A stretch of DNA of 26,403 nt from Cytidiella melzeri (GCA_022592445.1 JABYQR010000500.1:1-26403), one strand, 5' to 3'. Positions 10,255-20,168 are shown, counted from the first letter of the stretch. Made by a program: numbers and translations. Notes: generated by a model from the letters alone, not told the origin.

Positions 10255-11394
10255 AGTGCTCTGCAAAAATACCATTATAATGCAATATAATCTCAGAATA
10301 TCATTAAATACCCATTAAATACTTGCTTGTGGAATTTTTTTTAGAATACAATTACCATTAAATACAATACAATACATTACAATACAATACAATACTATTC
10401 CTGTATTTAATGGTATTCTAGAATATTATGCATGTGACAAGTTTTGAGCACATGCATGTATGTACAGCCTCTTTCCTACAATTTGCACTGTTCATACACC
10501 CATACACAGTTTTTCAATGCTGCATAATGAAGCAGAAGTTGAGGCTGGAGAAGCTGTGTTAGCCAGAGAGGCCTCTGAACAGGAGAAGCTACCAGATAAC
10601 AATGAGAGTGATACTGATTCAGAGTTGTCTGAGGCTGAAATTGTCAGCAGTGATGAGGACATGGGAGAGGCAGTCACTAGTACTAAGAGGATGTCAATAA
10701 AAGCAAAACAGCAACCAACTGTTGCTGATAAGGTAAGACACTGTTCCTTAAATCACTTGAGCTAATAAAGTGGTCAGCTCCATGCTATTGTGGTAGATGT
10801 TCTGCGAAGTGAGCCATGGCGCAAGAAAATGTGTCAGATCATCCAGAAAATGTGCAGCACAGAGCATCATCATCTTTATCTTAAATGTGGTATGCCCATC
10901 CGGTGAAACACAACTCTGGCAGAGATTGAGCGGGGCATTCTTCTTCAAAATGTATGTGCATTCTTGGCATTCTCCAGAGAACTTTGACTCTGTACTAATT
11001 TTATCCTAGGCTATCACATTCTGGGTTAACACACTGCCTGACGGGCTACGAGGCAAGAAAAGAGCAGCAGCTGTTTGGAAGCAAGCCAAGTTATACATTG
11101 ATCCCAAAGGGTGGCAATTTTTAGAGAATCTTGTGGAAATACTAGCAGTCAGTTTAGCTATCATCACTTGTTGTTTGATTGTCTCCCACTTCACCTCAAC
11201 AGCCATTCAAAGAATTTACAAACAGTCTATCACAGAAGAAAGTTCCATCACTTCCACAAATTCTCCCACTTCATAAGCATCTTGAAAACCATCTCAGTAG
11301 TTGTCATCTTCATGCACAATTTTCAGCTCCAAATCTGACAAAGGCATTGTTCATGGCACTTGCAAAGCTTTACAGCACGGGGGTGAACTGGTAG
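10254..11394 (+). pseudogene. hAT transposon relic 1, 3' half of transposase gene
   Basis: The left end TAGTGCTCTGC resembles a hAT terminus. A four-exon model is phase 0 throughout: 10517-10732, 10778-10951, 11010-11147 and 11203-11394. The first exon is acidic (SDTDSELSEAEIVSSDED). Later exons carry SEPWRKKMCQIIQKM, NTTLAEIERG, then WQFLENLVEILA joined to PFKEFTNSLSQKKVPSLPQI, a pattern of Ac-type hAT transposases between the catalytic core and the dimerisation domain. TGA at 10904 interrupts exon 2 at a position where the family usually has Trp. The zinc finger, the first catalytic residues and the dimerisation domain are absent, so this is an internally deleted and 3'-truncated copy. The right terminus was not found. 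Confidence 0.7.
10361..10395. repeat. AATAC pentamer microsatellite
   Basis: Seven AATAC-type units with one ATTAC variant. It lies in the AT-rich left end of the hAT relic, next to several ATTAAATAC motifs. It may be subterminal repeat DNA of the element. Confidence 0.85.
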
Positions 11395-11441
11395 GTTAAT
11401 AACCAAAGGTTATTAACAAGTGTTAATAACATGTTATTAAC
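11395..11441. repeat. Two adjacent perfect hairpins of GTTAATAAC
   Basis: GTTAATAACC, three bases, GGTTATTAAC at 11395-11417. Then GTTAATAAC, two bases, GTTATTAAC at 11422-11441. A fifth copy, GGTTAATAAC, is at 11461-11470. They start where the first hAT coding sequence is cut. The remainder of 11442-11686 shows no gene. Confidence 0.75.
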
Positions 11442-11686
11442 TTGAAAGCTGGCAACGTCCGGTTAATAACATTCTGAAGCGCCCTCCCGCCGCCAGCCGT
11501 GAATTACGCGGGGTTCCGCAAAAATTGTCAAACACCAAGTTTACCATACGTAGTGTAGGTACAATTTGTTATACAGTAATGAAACTTGTAGATTGGTAAT
11601 AATAAAAATGAGACAAGTTCTATGCTGTTCAGTACAGCCCAGCCTACTGTGTTCTGTGCCAAAATCTGTGCCGCAGTTCACCTCCC

Positions 11687-14600
11687 ATGTTGTCTATCAT
11701 GGATGAGCTGAGCCAGGAAACTGCGACAAAGCTTCAGATCCTTTGTAGTCTCTTATCTTCACTTCCCCACTCTATTCCAGATGGTAGAGATCATTACGGC
11801 TTTGAAGGATTCACCCCCAGTTGCGCCGCAATCGATGACTATGGTGAGGAAGGAGCACTCAATCATGCTATGGAGATTGTGTTTTGCCCTCGAGGGCGTC
11901 AGAAAGAGATGATTGTTTTCAAGGAGCAAGGTCCGGGGCTTGTAGCAGTTGTCTACACACTCGAGAAATACCTCACCCATTTTCCGATGTCCGCGATTTT
12001 GCTCAAGTGGGTTGACAACCTGACTGAGGCTGCCAAGGCTGCGATAGGTGCAGAAAGCATGCCAGACTCGGACTTGGTAAGTCATTATAATGTCATGACA
12101 GTACGAGTACTCACAAGTGGCCACTGTTCGATGGCAACGGTTCTCAGATCATGTTCGAGTTGGACTGCGATCAGCCTCACGTTGACGGACTGAAAACCTC
12201 CGCGTCGTGGCAGCAGTCAGCTTTTGATGTACTTGGAAGGCATTCACCCGAGCCAAATAGCGCAACACAGAAAACTGCAGGATACAAACAATCAGTCCCA
12301 AGCGACAGCCGTCAGCACGAGCATCGAAAAGAGACACGTACTGCGAAGAAGGCAAAAAGCAACCACGAGATGTTTGTGTCAAGCATCATGGAGCGCTATA
12401 TTGACTGTGATCCTCCTGCAAAAGGAAAAGGCGGTTGGAAGGCGGAGCCACTCTTGGACAAGGTTTCCCGGCGCACAAAGCTGGCTAACCCTCCTGAGGG
12501 CGATGACGGTACGAAGACATATTGGCGCTGCAGAGGAGCTGAGAATGGCTGTGTAGCATATTGGTCAGGTATCCGTCAGGCCCATCGTGTTTTCAAACAT
12601 GCGGCAGATTGCTTGCACCTTTCACCAGAGCTCAGGCAGGAGGTCAACGAGTATCAAGCCTCGAAATTGGCAACAACGCAGCTGAAGAATTTGAAGCGCA
12701 AAGTGTCGTTCTCATCTGAGTCTTTGGCTGTCCCAGATCTGCAAATCACCGACTCGGACAAGACAAAACTCGTCGAACCTTGAAAAGCCGGGCAGCTATC
12801 TGTTGCAGGGATGTTTCGAGAGCACGGAAAGAAAGTTCACCACTTACAGCATGACCGTAATGTCGTGTATTTTGTGGCTGCAGCGGGAGTCCCACCAACA
12901 CTAGTTGACACGCGTCAGTGGAAACAAATGTGGAAGGATGCAGATCAAACCTATAAACCCGCAAGTAGCACCACTCTCGCCAATACTCACATTCCTCGCG
13001 AGGCCGGTCAAATACGAAGTGAGGTTTTGAAGCGCTTGCAGATGCCTGGACACGAAGGTTTCACTTTGTCGTTTGATGGTGGTACAACCCGACGTGTTGA
13101 TTCTGTCTATACCATTCAAATAACGACACCCGATTGAGCTGTGTACTTCTGGGAGGGACACGAGGCATCAGCGCAATCTCACACAGGTGATCATCTCGCT
13201 GAAGAGATGATCAAGGTATGTACGACAAATTCATACCCAATTGTAAAATACTCACATGATGCTGCAAGGTTTTGAAGACTATTGGGCCAGAAAGGTTTTG
13301 TGGTATTGTATCGGACAATACAGGCAATACACGAGTGGCGCGCGCAACTGTGGTGAAAGAGTTCTCCTGGATCATTAACCTTGTCGACGCGCCACATCAT
13401 CTTCAGTTGATGTTGAAAGATATTGGTAACCTGCCGTATTTCAAGAAAGTAAGTCAGCCATCATCGCACGAGTAGTCTATCAAACGAGACTTACCTGACT
13501 TGTTGTAGACAATTGATTGCTGCCGCCAAATGGTCAAGTTTTTCCGGAAATCGTCACACGCAAACGCACACTTACGCGAGAGACGTAAGGACCTTAATAT
13601 CAAGACAGGTCTCACATCATTTGGAAAGACGCTTTTCTCAACAGTATACATCTCTGGCTGCTCACTTCGTACAAACATGCCTGCAATCAAGGCGTTGTGA
13701 AATTCAAAAACCGTCAAACTAAAGGTGAGAGCGCGAAGCCATAGTACAGCAATAGCTCATGCTCACCTCAATCTATGTAGGCGTTCCATGAGAATTTTGT
13801 TGATGGCTTTGCGAACGGTGCATTTAGTGCCAAGCTAGAGGAACTGCTGGTAATATTAGCCCCTGGTGCCAAGGCCACAACGTGTCTCAAATAGACACAT
13901 TCTACCGTGTCTGACGTCTACGTTTTCTGGCTTGCAACCCTGGCTGAGCTGCACGACATAATCACGGACCCTCACGTTCCAATGCCCAACGGAGTGCATG
14001 AAGACATTCGGTGCATCGCCAATTTTAGATGGAAGGCGATGATAGAACAAGCACCCCGCGATGTATACCACACTGGCTTTATCCTTGATCCATGTGCGTA
14101 AACGTCAACCGTTCTAACGCGCCGACGTAGCTCAACTCACATCTTTGATACTAAGGTTATCGAAAATCTGACATTCTTCTTCAGGCCAATGCCAACCCTC
14201 TCGCAATTCCGCCTATGAGGCTCGGTCCTTCACGGCAAGTACCAGCCTCTACCGTAAACCTTCCAGATCCAGTCCGACAAGCTGGAAGGTTCTTGCTTGA
14301 TTTGCTACGCATTGAATACAACGACCGCAAAGCACCAATTTGCGGACTGAGGGAAGATGTCGCTGTTGAATTACTAAAGGCCCAGGTTGGAAAATACTAC
14401 CGAGGTGAGGCACCATTCGATTGTCCTGTAACGCCAGAAGAAGGACCACACGAGTGGTGGGAGAAATTAAATCAAGATTGCTCCGAGGTCACTCAGCCTA
14501 TTGCAGTATGTACATCTATTGCCATCTTGCAAAACATCGGTCGCCTGATCGCCTCGCTATGAGCAGCAACTGGCCACATTCGTCATGGGTCTCACGCCAA

Positions 14601-15145
14601 ACTCCATGAGCGACGAACATACAGTGTCGTACTTCACATGACAGAACTCTCACCTTTGTGGTGCACAGAAGGTCTCCATGCTGGTCCGTTTGGCCCAGAT
14701 CCAGCAGTGGGAGAAGAATGAAAATTTGGTGAGTGTTATGAATTGATCCCTCAGCTTTGTACTTATGCGCACGCAGAGCACACGCAAAGTGAGGTGCCCC
14801 ACAGTCAGGTTCCGCAACCTCAATTTTGCTCTTCGTATGCAACAGAATAGGCCCGCAAGAGATCCTAAACGGGATGTTGGGCACGAGGATGAGAGCGCAG
14901 ACGAAGCTGAGAGCGACAGCTCGGCAGACAGCGAGGGGGAACTCAATTATGACGGGCTCAACAATGAAGATGCAAACGGCGCAACAAGGGACTTGTGGGG
15001 AGCCAGCCAACCAACCTGACAATACAACAGTGAACCAGGCGATAGATTTGTTGTCAGCAACGTGGCTGACCTTCAGTCACTCGCACTTCGGGATTTGCTC
15101 TCTGATACACCTCTAGTACTAGCAAAGTCATCTCAGCCAGTCCCA
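11687..15145 (+). pseudogene. hAT transposon relic 2, multi-exon transposase with six in-frame stops
   Basis: An almost complete hAT transposase gene. Exons fit 11687-12076, 12148-13215, 13269-13448, 13509-13724, 13781-about 14095, 14185-14505, 14567-14728 and 14777 onward. The introns of 48-71 bp are resolved except around 14096-14184, where one or two introns or an indel are possible. A BED-like zinc finger (YWRCRGAENGC to FKHAADC) lies in exon 2. Core motifs follow: TLSFDGGTTRR, YFWEGHE, FCGIVSDNTGN and DAPHHLQLMLKDI. The dimerisation region has YRGEAPFDCP, WWEKL and PNSMSDEHTVSYFT. Stops lie at 12781 (TGA), 13135 (TGA), 13698 (TGA), 13892 (TAG), 14639 (TGA) and 15017 (TGA), all without frame change. 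After 15017 the frame stays open up to the copia LTR boundary at 15145. It is inactive but recently enough decayed to keep its splice sites. Confidence 0.88.
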
Positions 15146-15316
15146 TGTTAGAAGGCTATGCAAGTAGAGGAAAGCGTTGAGAGAGCAAGATTGAGAGGGA
15201 TCACACAGTGGGAGTTGGGGATCAAAAGGTGCGTATCATTGCATTGATCAGAGTAAGTTATATATACGGTAACTACGGCGCTCGTACATTAAGCGTCTAA
15301 TTAATATAGTCGAACA
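15146..15316 (-). repeat. Putative 3' LTR of copia element 2
   Basis: On the minus strand, directly after the Pol stop, TGAAGGGGAG (purine tract) is followed by TGTTCGACTA at 15316. A matching end ...CTTCTAACA falls at 15146, giving 171 bp with TGTT..AACA termini. TATATATAAC lies inside on the minus strand. The left edge falls within the open frame of the hAT tail, suggesting insertion into hAT relic 2. The partner LTR is lost. Confidence 0.6.
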
Positions 15317-15323
15317 CTCCCCT

Positions 15324-17591
15324 TCAAGCACGAATATGAAGTAGTTCATTGAAGTGCTTGAGTTTTTTGAGAGGTAGTGCTTTAGTAAGTATATCAGCAC
15401 GTTGATCGTTAGAAGATATATGATGAATAGTTATATACTTCTTGAGTACACAATTGCTGATGAAATTTTTACGAATTTCGAAGTGTTTAGTTCGTTGCGA
15501 ATGTTGCTCGTCAGGTGAGCTAACAATGGCAATAGTTGATGCACTGTCAGTATACATTTTGACAGGATCCATAGTAAAGTTTAGTAGTTCGTCAATGAGT
15601 GCTTTTAGATATATAGCCTCAGTTGACGCATGCGCTAAGGCATATAATTTGGCTTCGGTGACCAATAGTGTTACGAGTGAACCACGCTTACTTGACCAAG
15701 AGATAAGCGAGTCGTTGTATGTGAAGGTGTAGCCCATTATTGGTTTATTGCCGTATGTAGTCATACCGTCAGAATCAGCGTATCCAACAAGTGAAGTATT
15801 AGTAGTAGTTGCTTGGTTTCCTAGGACAAGCCAGTAATCGCACGTTCCCTTCAAGTATAGGTAACACTGTTTAGCTGCAGCAAAGTGTTCCTTAGAAGGG
15901 TCAGCTAAGTATCGTGCAAGTTGACCAGTGCAGTATGCAACGTCTGGTCGAGTACAGTCAGCGACGTATCGTAAACAACCGACTAAAGACATGTATTGCT
16001 TAATAGCGTCAGCGTCCTGACGAGGTTCTTTCGAGTCACGGGGGGCTAAGTTGTGCTTGTGTATCATAGGCGTACGGTGTATATGATCGTGGTCAAAGTT
16101 GTTTTGTTTAAGTATAGTTTGGATATAATCATGTTGACAAAGCTTGATAACACCAGAGGCTTTGTCGTAATCAATCTCCATGCCAAGCATCCAGTGGATA
16201 GTTCCACCGTTTGTTACCTCGACATGTTGTCTAAGTGCTATCTCGAATTGTTCAGCAACAACAGAAGTGATAGTACAGAGAGTAATATCGTCGACATGAA
16301 CAGCGAGTATAAGTATTAGTTTGTCTCCCCTATAAAGGTAGAAGACAGCATTATCATAGTCTGAACGCTTGAGTCCAAGTTGGAAAAGTATATCGCATAG
16401 TACCTTGTACCAGCGACGTCCGGCTTGTTTAAGGCCATAGATAGTTTTGCGTAGTTTAAGTACCCAGCCCTTAGGCAAGTTGGGCAGTAAGTTGCCTGGC
16501 GGCGGACGAAGATAAAGATCTTCATCATCGTTAATTTTACCGTATAAGTAAGCGGACTTAACATTGAGTTGGTTAATCTCAAAGTGTAGTGAAGCCACAA
16601 GTGTAAGTATGAGTCGCATAGAACTCATGCGCGCGACTGGAGCGAACAAGTCGTTTGCATAGTAATCAATACCATTGCGCTGAGAGTATCCTTGCGCAAC
16701 AAGTCTTGACCTCAGTTTAGTAACTTTGCCATGTTCGTACTTGGTCTTATAGACGAAGCGAGAACCAGTAATGTTGGCATTTGGTGGCGGGATACAGTAT
16801 TCCCAAGTGCCGAGTTGTTCTAGTGTATCAACCTCAAGTTTCATAGACTTAAACCAATCGTCTTTGAGAGGGTGATTCAGTACATCTTTGAAAGTGACAG
16901 GGTCACCGACGTCCTCAGCATAGTAAGCGTTAAACTCAGTTAAGTAGAAAGCGTTGTTAGTGTCTACTTTGTCGTAGTTTAGACCACGAGCTTTACGCAA
17001 TAGTTGAGGAGTTCTGTTGGAACGCCTTGGACCAGTAGGGTCAGGCTCGTCGATTTCCATTGGTTCTATGTGAGGGTTGTCCTCGAGTTCAAGTTGTTTT
17101 TCAGTAGTAGGTTTTTCGACATTTGGTTCTTTCTCCCCTTCAATTTGTATTGTAGAGTCAACGAATTGCAAGTTACGTTCAACTCCGACACGTTGTCCGA
17201 AGTAAACATAGTGACCTTTAGAGTGGTCAGCAAAGCCTATCCAGACTCCCCTTTTACCCTTAGATGCTAGTTTATTTGTGCAATATTCATCGTATACGAT
17301 GCACGGCTGACCGAAGACTTGAAGTCCATCAAGGTTAGCATCTGTGCCATATCGCTTAAAGTAAGGAGTTTTGTAGTTAAGTATAGTACGAGGAGAACGA
17401 TTGTACACATACATCGCGTATAATGCAGCGTACCACCATAGTTGATTTGGTAAAGATGCAGTATGCAGGTTTACTCGAATCAAGTTCATAATAGTTTGAT
17501 GTACACGCTCAGCGACACTGTTTTGCTGAGGAGTATTGTGTACAGTAAGACGTAGTATAGTTCCTTGAGTTTTCAAGTAAGCAGTTGACAT
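15324..17591 (-). pseudogene. Copia element 2: partial integrase, reverse transcriptase, RNase H
   Basis: An uninterrupted 755-codon frame of a copia lineage different from the first. It starts inside integrase: the catalytic Glu is at about residue 28 (PQQNSVAERVH), but both integrase Asp residues are missing upstream. Reverse transcriptase spans about 262-510 (FAPVARMSS at 316-324). The usual catalytic D in DVK.A.L reads N (QLNVKSAYLYG), and the second box is VHVDDI. RNase H follows with GYADSDGM, TEAKLYAL and YTDSASTIAIV, ending in QRADILTKALPL. The 5' part of the element is cut at about 17591. The ATG at the boundary is probably fortuitous. Despite the clean frame, the lost motif-A Asp and lost 5' half make it inactive. 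Confidence 0.9.
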
Positions 17592-17626
17592 GGATAGTCC
17601 AACAGAGACCGGATTTTTCCAACAAA

Positions 17627-18312
17627 TGTCACAAGTTTACAGCCTTAGGCGCCTATCTAGAGCGCTTATTTTCCGGCTAGGAGTGTTACCGGACCTAACC
17701 CTAACCCGGGTCACGTGACATCCTGCCTTATTTATCAATAGTCCAGACCCAAACCCTAGACTCAATCTGGAGTGGTTCCAGATCAACCTAGGCTATTGTT
17801 CTATTGTTCTCCTTCCATTGTTAGGGATTCCCCAGGGATTCCCCCAGTTTCTATTGTTCTATTGTTCCAGTTTCTATTGTTCTATTGTCTTATTGTTCTA
17901 GCTCTATTGGTCTACGTACCCTGGTCTTTGACAGCTACCCTGGTCCTTGACAGTTACCCTGGTTCCTTATTGTTCTATTGTTACTCCAGCCCCACAGGTA
18001 CTCCAGTCCCTAGTGTGGGAACTTGTGCACAGACCACCCAGCAACAGTATATATAGTAGCCCTTACCCTCCCTAGCTCTGCATCTTGACCTAATGTCGCG
18101 GAGCGACTGCTGCTATACTGCTAAACCCTAAACAAGGGTGGAGTAGATGATGGTGGAAAAGGAAAGGGATCTCCAACGATGACAACAAGGTCAGAGTCGA
18201 TGATGAGCAGGCAAGCAGGCACAGAGGCCGGATACTAGCAGTGCAAATGACAGAGTTAATAAGTTATGATACTAAGTTACATGCAGTAACTCACCTAGCA
18301 GTGCAAATGACA
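17627..18312 (+). repeat. Ty3-1 5' LTR (left palindrome arm plus loop)
   Basis: Begins TGTCACAAGTT, like the solo LTR's TGTCACGAAC. It has TATATATAG at 18048-18056 and a presumed transcript start ATCTTGACCT at 18082. It ends GCAAATGACA at 18312. A 20-bp motif (starting CTAGCAGTGCAAATG) is duplicated at 18235 and 18295 near its end. The end position is inferred by analogy with the Ty3-2 LTR, where TGACA also precedes the primer site. Confidence 0.65.
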
Positions 18313-18315
18313 GAG

Positions 18316-18325
18316 AGGTCAAGAT
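18316..18325 (+). promoter_or_regulatory. Self-priming primer site of Ty3-1
   Basis: AGGTCAAGAT begins 3 nt after the LTR end. It is the exact reverse complement of ATCTTGACCT at 18082-18091, the presumed 5' end of the transcript, 34 nt downstream of the TATA start. It is also the first base block of the inverted right arm. Taken alone it could be just palindrome sequence; the same arrangement in Ty3-2 supports it as a genuine site. Confidence 0.6.
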
Positions 18326-18879
18326 GCAGAGCTAGGGAGGGTAAGGGCTACTATATATACTGTGGCTGGGTGGTCTGTGCACAAGTTCCCACACTAGGGA
18401 CTGGAGTAACTGTGGGGCTGGAGTAACAATAGAACAATAAGGAACCAGGGTAACTGTCAAGGACCAGGGTAGCTGTCAAAGACCAGGGTACGTAGACCAA
18501 TAGAGCTAGAACAATAAGACAATAGAACAATAGAAACTGGAACAATAGAACAATAGAAACTGGGGGAATCCCTGGGGAATCCCTAACAATAGACGAAAGA
18601 CAATAGGACAATAAGAACTGGGGGAATCCCTGGGGAATCCCTAACAATGGAAGGAGAACAATAGAACAATAGCCTAGGTTGATCTGGAACCACTCCAGAT
18701 TGAGTCTAGGGTTTGGGTCTGGACTATTGATAAATAAGGCAGGATGTCACGTGACCCGGGTTAGGGTTAGGTCCGGTAACACTCCTAGCCGGAAAATAAG
18801 CGCTCTAGATAGGCGCCTAAGGCTGTAAACTTGTGACATTTGTTGGAAAAATCCGGTCTCTGTTGGACTATCCATGTCA

Positions 18880-19160
18880 TTACCCTCCAACGTCTGTCGA
18901 TTCTCCCCACCATCGGCAAATACCACCAGCTTCATAAAGATACGAAGTGTCAGTTTGAGGAGGAGAAACAGAAGCTAGAGAAGCTTCTAGAGGAATTACC
19001 AACCCGAGCCCCTGTCATCACTCATCGTGAGTGGCAGCTGCTGGATTGGGGATTAAAGGCAATTGGGAAAATCAGTTTCACGGGTTTAAGGAGAAACTAC
19101 GAACAAGTGTTCAAAGCAGTAGACAAAGTCTGCGCAGACGAGTACTTCATCTCGTTTTAA
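18880..19160 (+). pseudogene. Ty3-1 pre-Gag ORF fragment
   Basis: The plus frame ends at TAA 19158-19160 and resembles the C-terminal half of the pre-Gag ORF at 21293-21625. Both share REWQLLDWG, KAIGKISF and a downstream LR.NY..V pattern. Codons differ mostly at third positions between the copies (for example CGT/CGC, CAG/CAA, CTG/CTC, GAT/GAC), which argues for protein-level conservation. No methionine occurs in this frame. The upstream part is replaced by the palindrome. Role unknown. Confidence 0.6.
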
Positions 19161-19172
19161 GTAGAATACAGT

Positions 19173-19754
19173 GTGGCTTCCCAAAGTCCCAATAGCAGTA
19201 TCTGGTCCAGAGATCACCTCCCCTGTGAACATTATCCGCACGCCTTCAACCACGAAACAGTTAGAGACGAGTGTTACAATCCTGAAGAAGGACATCAACT
19301 CTGCGAATTACAGCCGTGTCCAAACCGTTACAACGGAATTACATATCCGGGTCATTTTGCAAATCAGTACCGGCCCATTCATCATTGGCAAGAGGATCGC
19401 ATCCTTGAATCTCTTCCCCCCCTGCCGGAACCTGAAGAAGACTTCGATCAAACCTTCACGCAGGAACAGTACCAGATGGACTCCACCAACGTGTCCCAAC
19501 ATGCTTCCAGGGCAGCTACCCCGGCTGCTGCACAAGAATCATCTCCACCTCCCACTGCAGAACAGCTTCTGCACGCACTACTCCTCGGTCAGCAACAGCT
19601 GACACAAGCCATCACAGCGCTGGTTCAAAACCAGCAACCGGTCAACAACAGGTCACGGGAAAGGGTTGTAGAGAAACCTGCTAGTTTCAAGGGCAATGCA
19701 AGTAGTGACGCGCGTCGCTTTCTAGCTGCCTTCTCAATGTACGCACAGTTTAAT
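19173..19754 (+). pseudogene. Ty3-1 Gag, N-terminal part
   Basis: The open frame shares CELQPCPNR and RERVVEKPASFKG with the Ty3-2 Gag (CEDQPCPNR, RERSIVEKPVSFKG). The first in-frame ATG, at about 19476 (MDSTNV), aligns with MDPNQQ of Ty3-2 and is the likely Gag start; the conserved CxxxPCPN segment lies before it. The coding sequence breaks at about 19754, where the inverted 183-bp repeat begins. The capsid, zinc knuckle and most of Pol are missing. Confidence 0.75.
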
Positions 19755-19897
19755 GAGCCACGTGATACAGGCGCTTAATAGACGTGAAAAGGGAGTTTAT
19801 GCAGAGAAGGTTGCAACTGAGCTGCAGCCCGGAGTTTTACAGATTAAAACAAGAGGTAAATTGCGAAAATTAAGGGCTAGTCGAGCCATCCACGACA
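19755..19897 (-). repeat. 183-bp dispersed repeat, copy D (inverted, truncated)
   Basis: The reverse complement of copy C over about 143 bp, lacking about 40 bp of the ACTACGTCACA side. It joins Gag sequence on its left and a Pol fragment on its right. With copy C it forms an inverted pair around an 88-bp spacer. Confidence 0.85.
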
Positions 19898-19985
19898 TGC
19901 TTCTTCAAAGACATCGTTTTATCAGAGTATCACAGACACGCTAAAGTCTTCTCTGAGGAAGAGTCTAATTGGCTACCCCAGAATC
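19898..19985 (+). pseudogene. Ty3-1 Pol fragment
   Basis: 88 bp closely matching Ty3-2 Pol at about 23785-23865, encoding SEYHRHAKVFSEEESN just before reverse transcriptase. It shows that Ty3-1 once had Pol and that the intervening Gag-Pol portion was deleted or replaced by repeat D. Confidence 0.85.
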
Positions 19986-20168
19986 TGTCGTGGATGGCCC
20001 GACTAGCCCTTAATTTTCGCAATTTACCTCTTGTTTTTATCTGTAAAACTCCGGGCTGCAGCTCAGTTGCAACCTTCTCTGCATAAACTCCCTTTTCACG
20101 TCTATTAAGCGCCCGTATCACGTGGCTTAGATGCTCCACACGGTCACATTACTTGCTACTACGTCACA
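19986..20168 (+). repeat. 183-bp dispersed repeat, copy C (full length)
   Basis: TGTCGTGGATGGCC to CTACTACGTCACA, the most complete copy with TG..CA ends. Copies A and C are both preceded by AATC. It is followed after 6 bp by the Ty3-2 LTR. Confidence 0.85.

Larger units (their letters stand above)
17586..18879. repeat. 1.3-kb palindrome: inverted duplication of LTR U3 and flank
   Basis: The left arm 17586-18091 and right arm 18316-18879 are reverse complements with very few substitutions by eye. The length difference of 58 bp is explained by a tandem duplication in the right arm (ACTGGGGGAATCCC-type unit at 18559-18590 and 18617-18648). The central 224 bp (18092-18315) are unpaired. The outer ends are TGACATGG and CCATGTCA, with no flanking target duplication. 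Both arms hold a Ty3-type U3 with many CTATTGTTC motifs and a TATA box, pointing inward. The arms extend 41 bp beyond the LTR ends. Confidence 0.95.

Noticed and set aside
10361..10395. CRISPR-like or satellite array
   Set aside because: It is a simple AATAC microsatellite without spacers in an AT-rich TE end.
13698..13724. A frameshift in hAT relic 2 after KAL
   Set aside because: The original frame continues past the TGA at 13698 to a phase-0 intron and an in-phase next exon, so a single stop explains it better.
13851..13894. A 44-bp intron covering the TAG at 13892
   Set aside because: The segment encodes LAPGAKATTCL, which is typical of the family, so it is coding with a stop rather than an intron.
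134..15019. TGA reassigned to Trp
   Set aside because: Other stops (TAA, TAG) also interrupt the relics, some TGA fit Arg codons better, and nuclear basidiomycete genes use TGA as stop. Decay is simpler.
17772..18056. Leu/Ser/Tyr-rich ORF in the LTR
   Set aside because: It is a by-product of the CTATTGTTC repeats in U3 and has no start context or family similarity.
17586..18879. DNA transposon or MITE with long terminal inverted repeats
   Set aside because: The arms contain LTR U3 and TATA sequence, the LTR boundaries lie 41 bp inside the arms, and no target duplication is present.
18747..18935. Minus-strand ORF in the palindrome arm
   Set aside because: Same residues arise on the opposite strand of the other arm by symmetry; no family similarity, and it spans a junction.
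19753..20139. Matching small ORFs (RREKGVYAEKV) on both strands
   Set aside because: They are chance frames of the inverted 183-bp repeat copies D and C, not a conserved gene.
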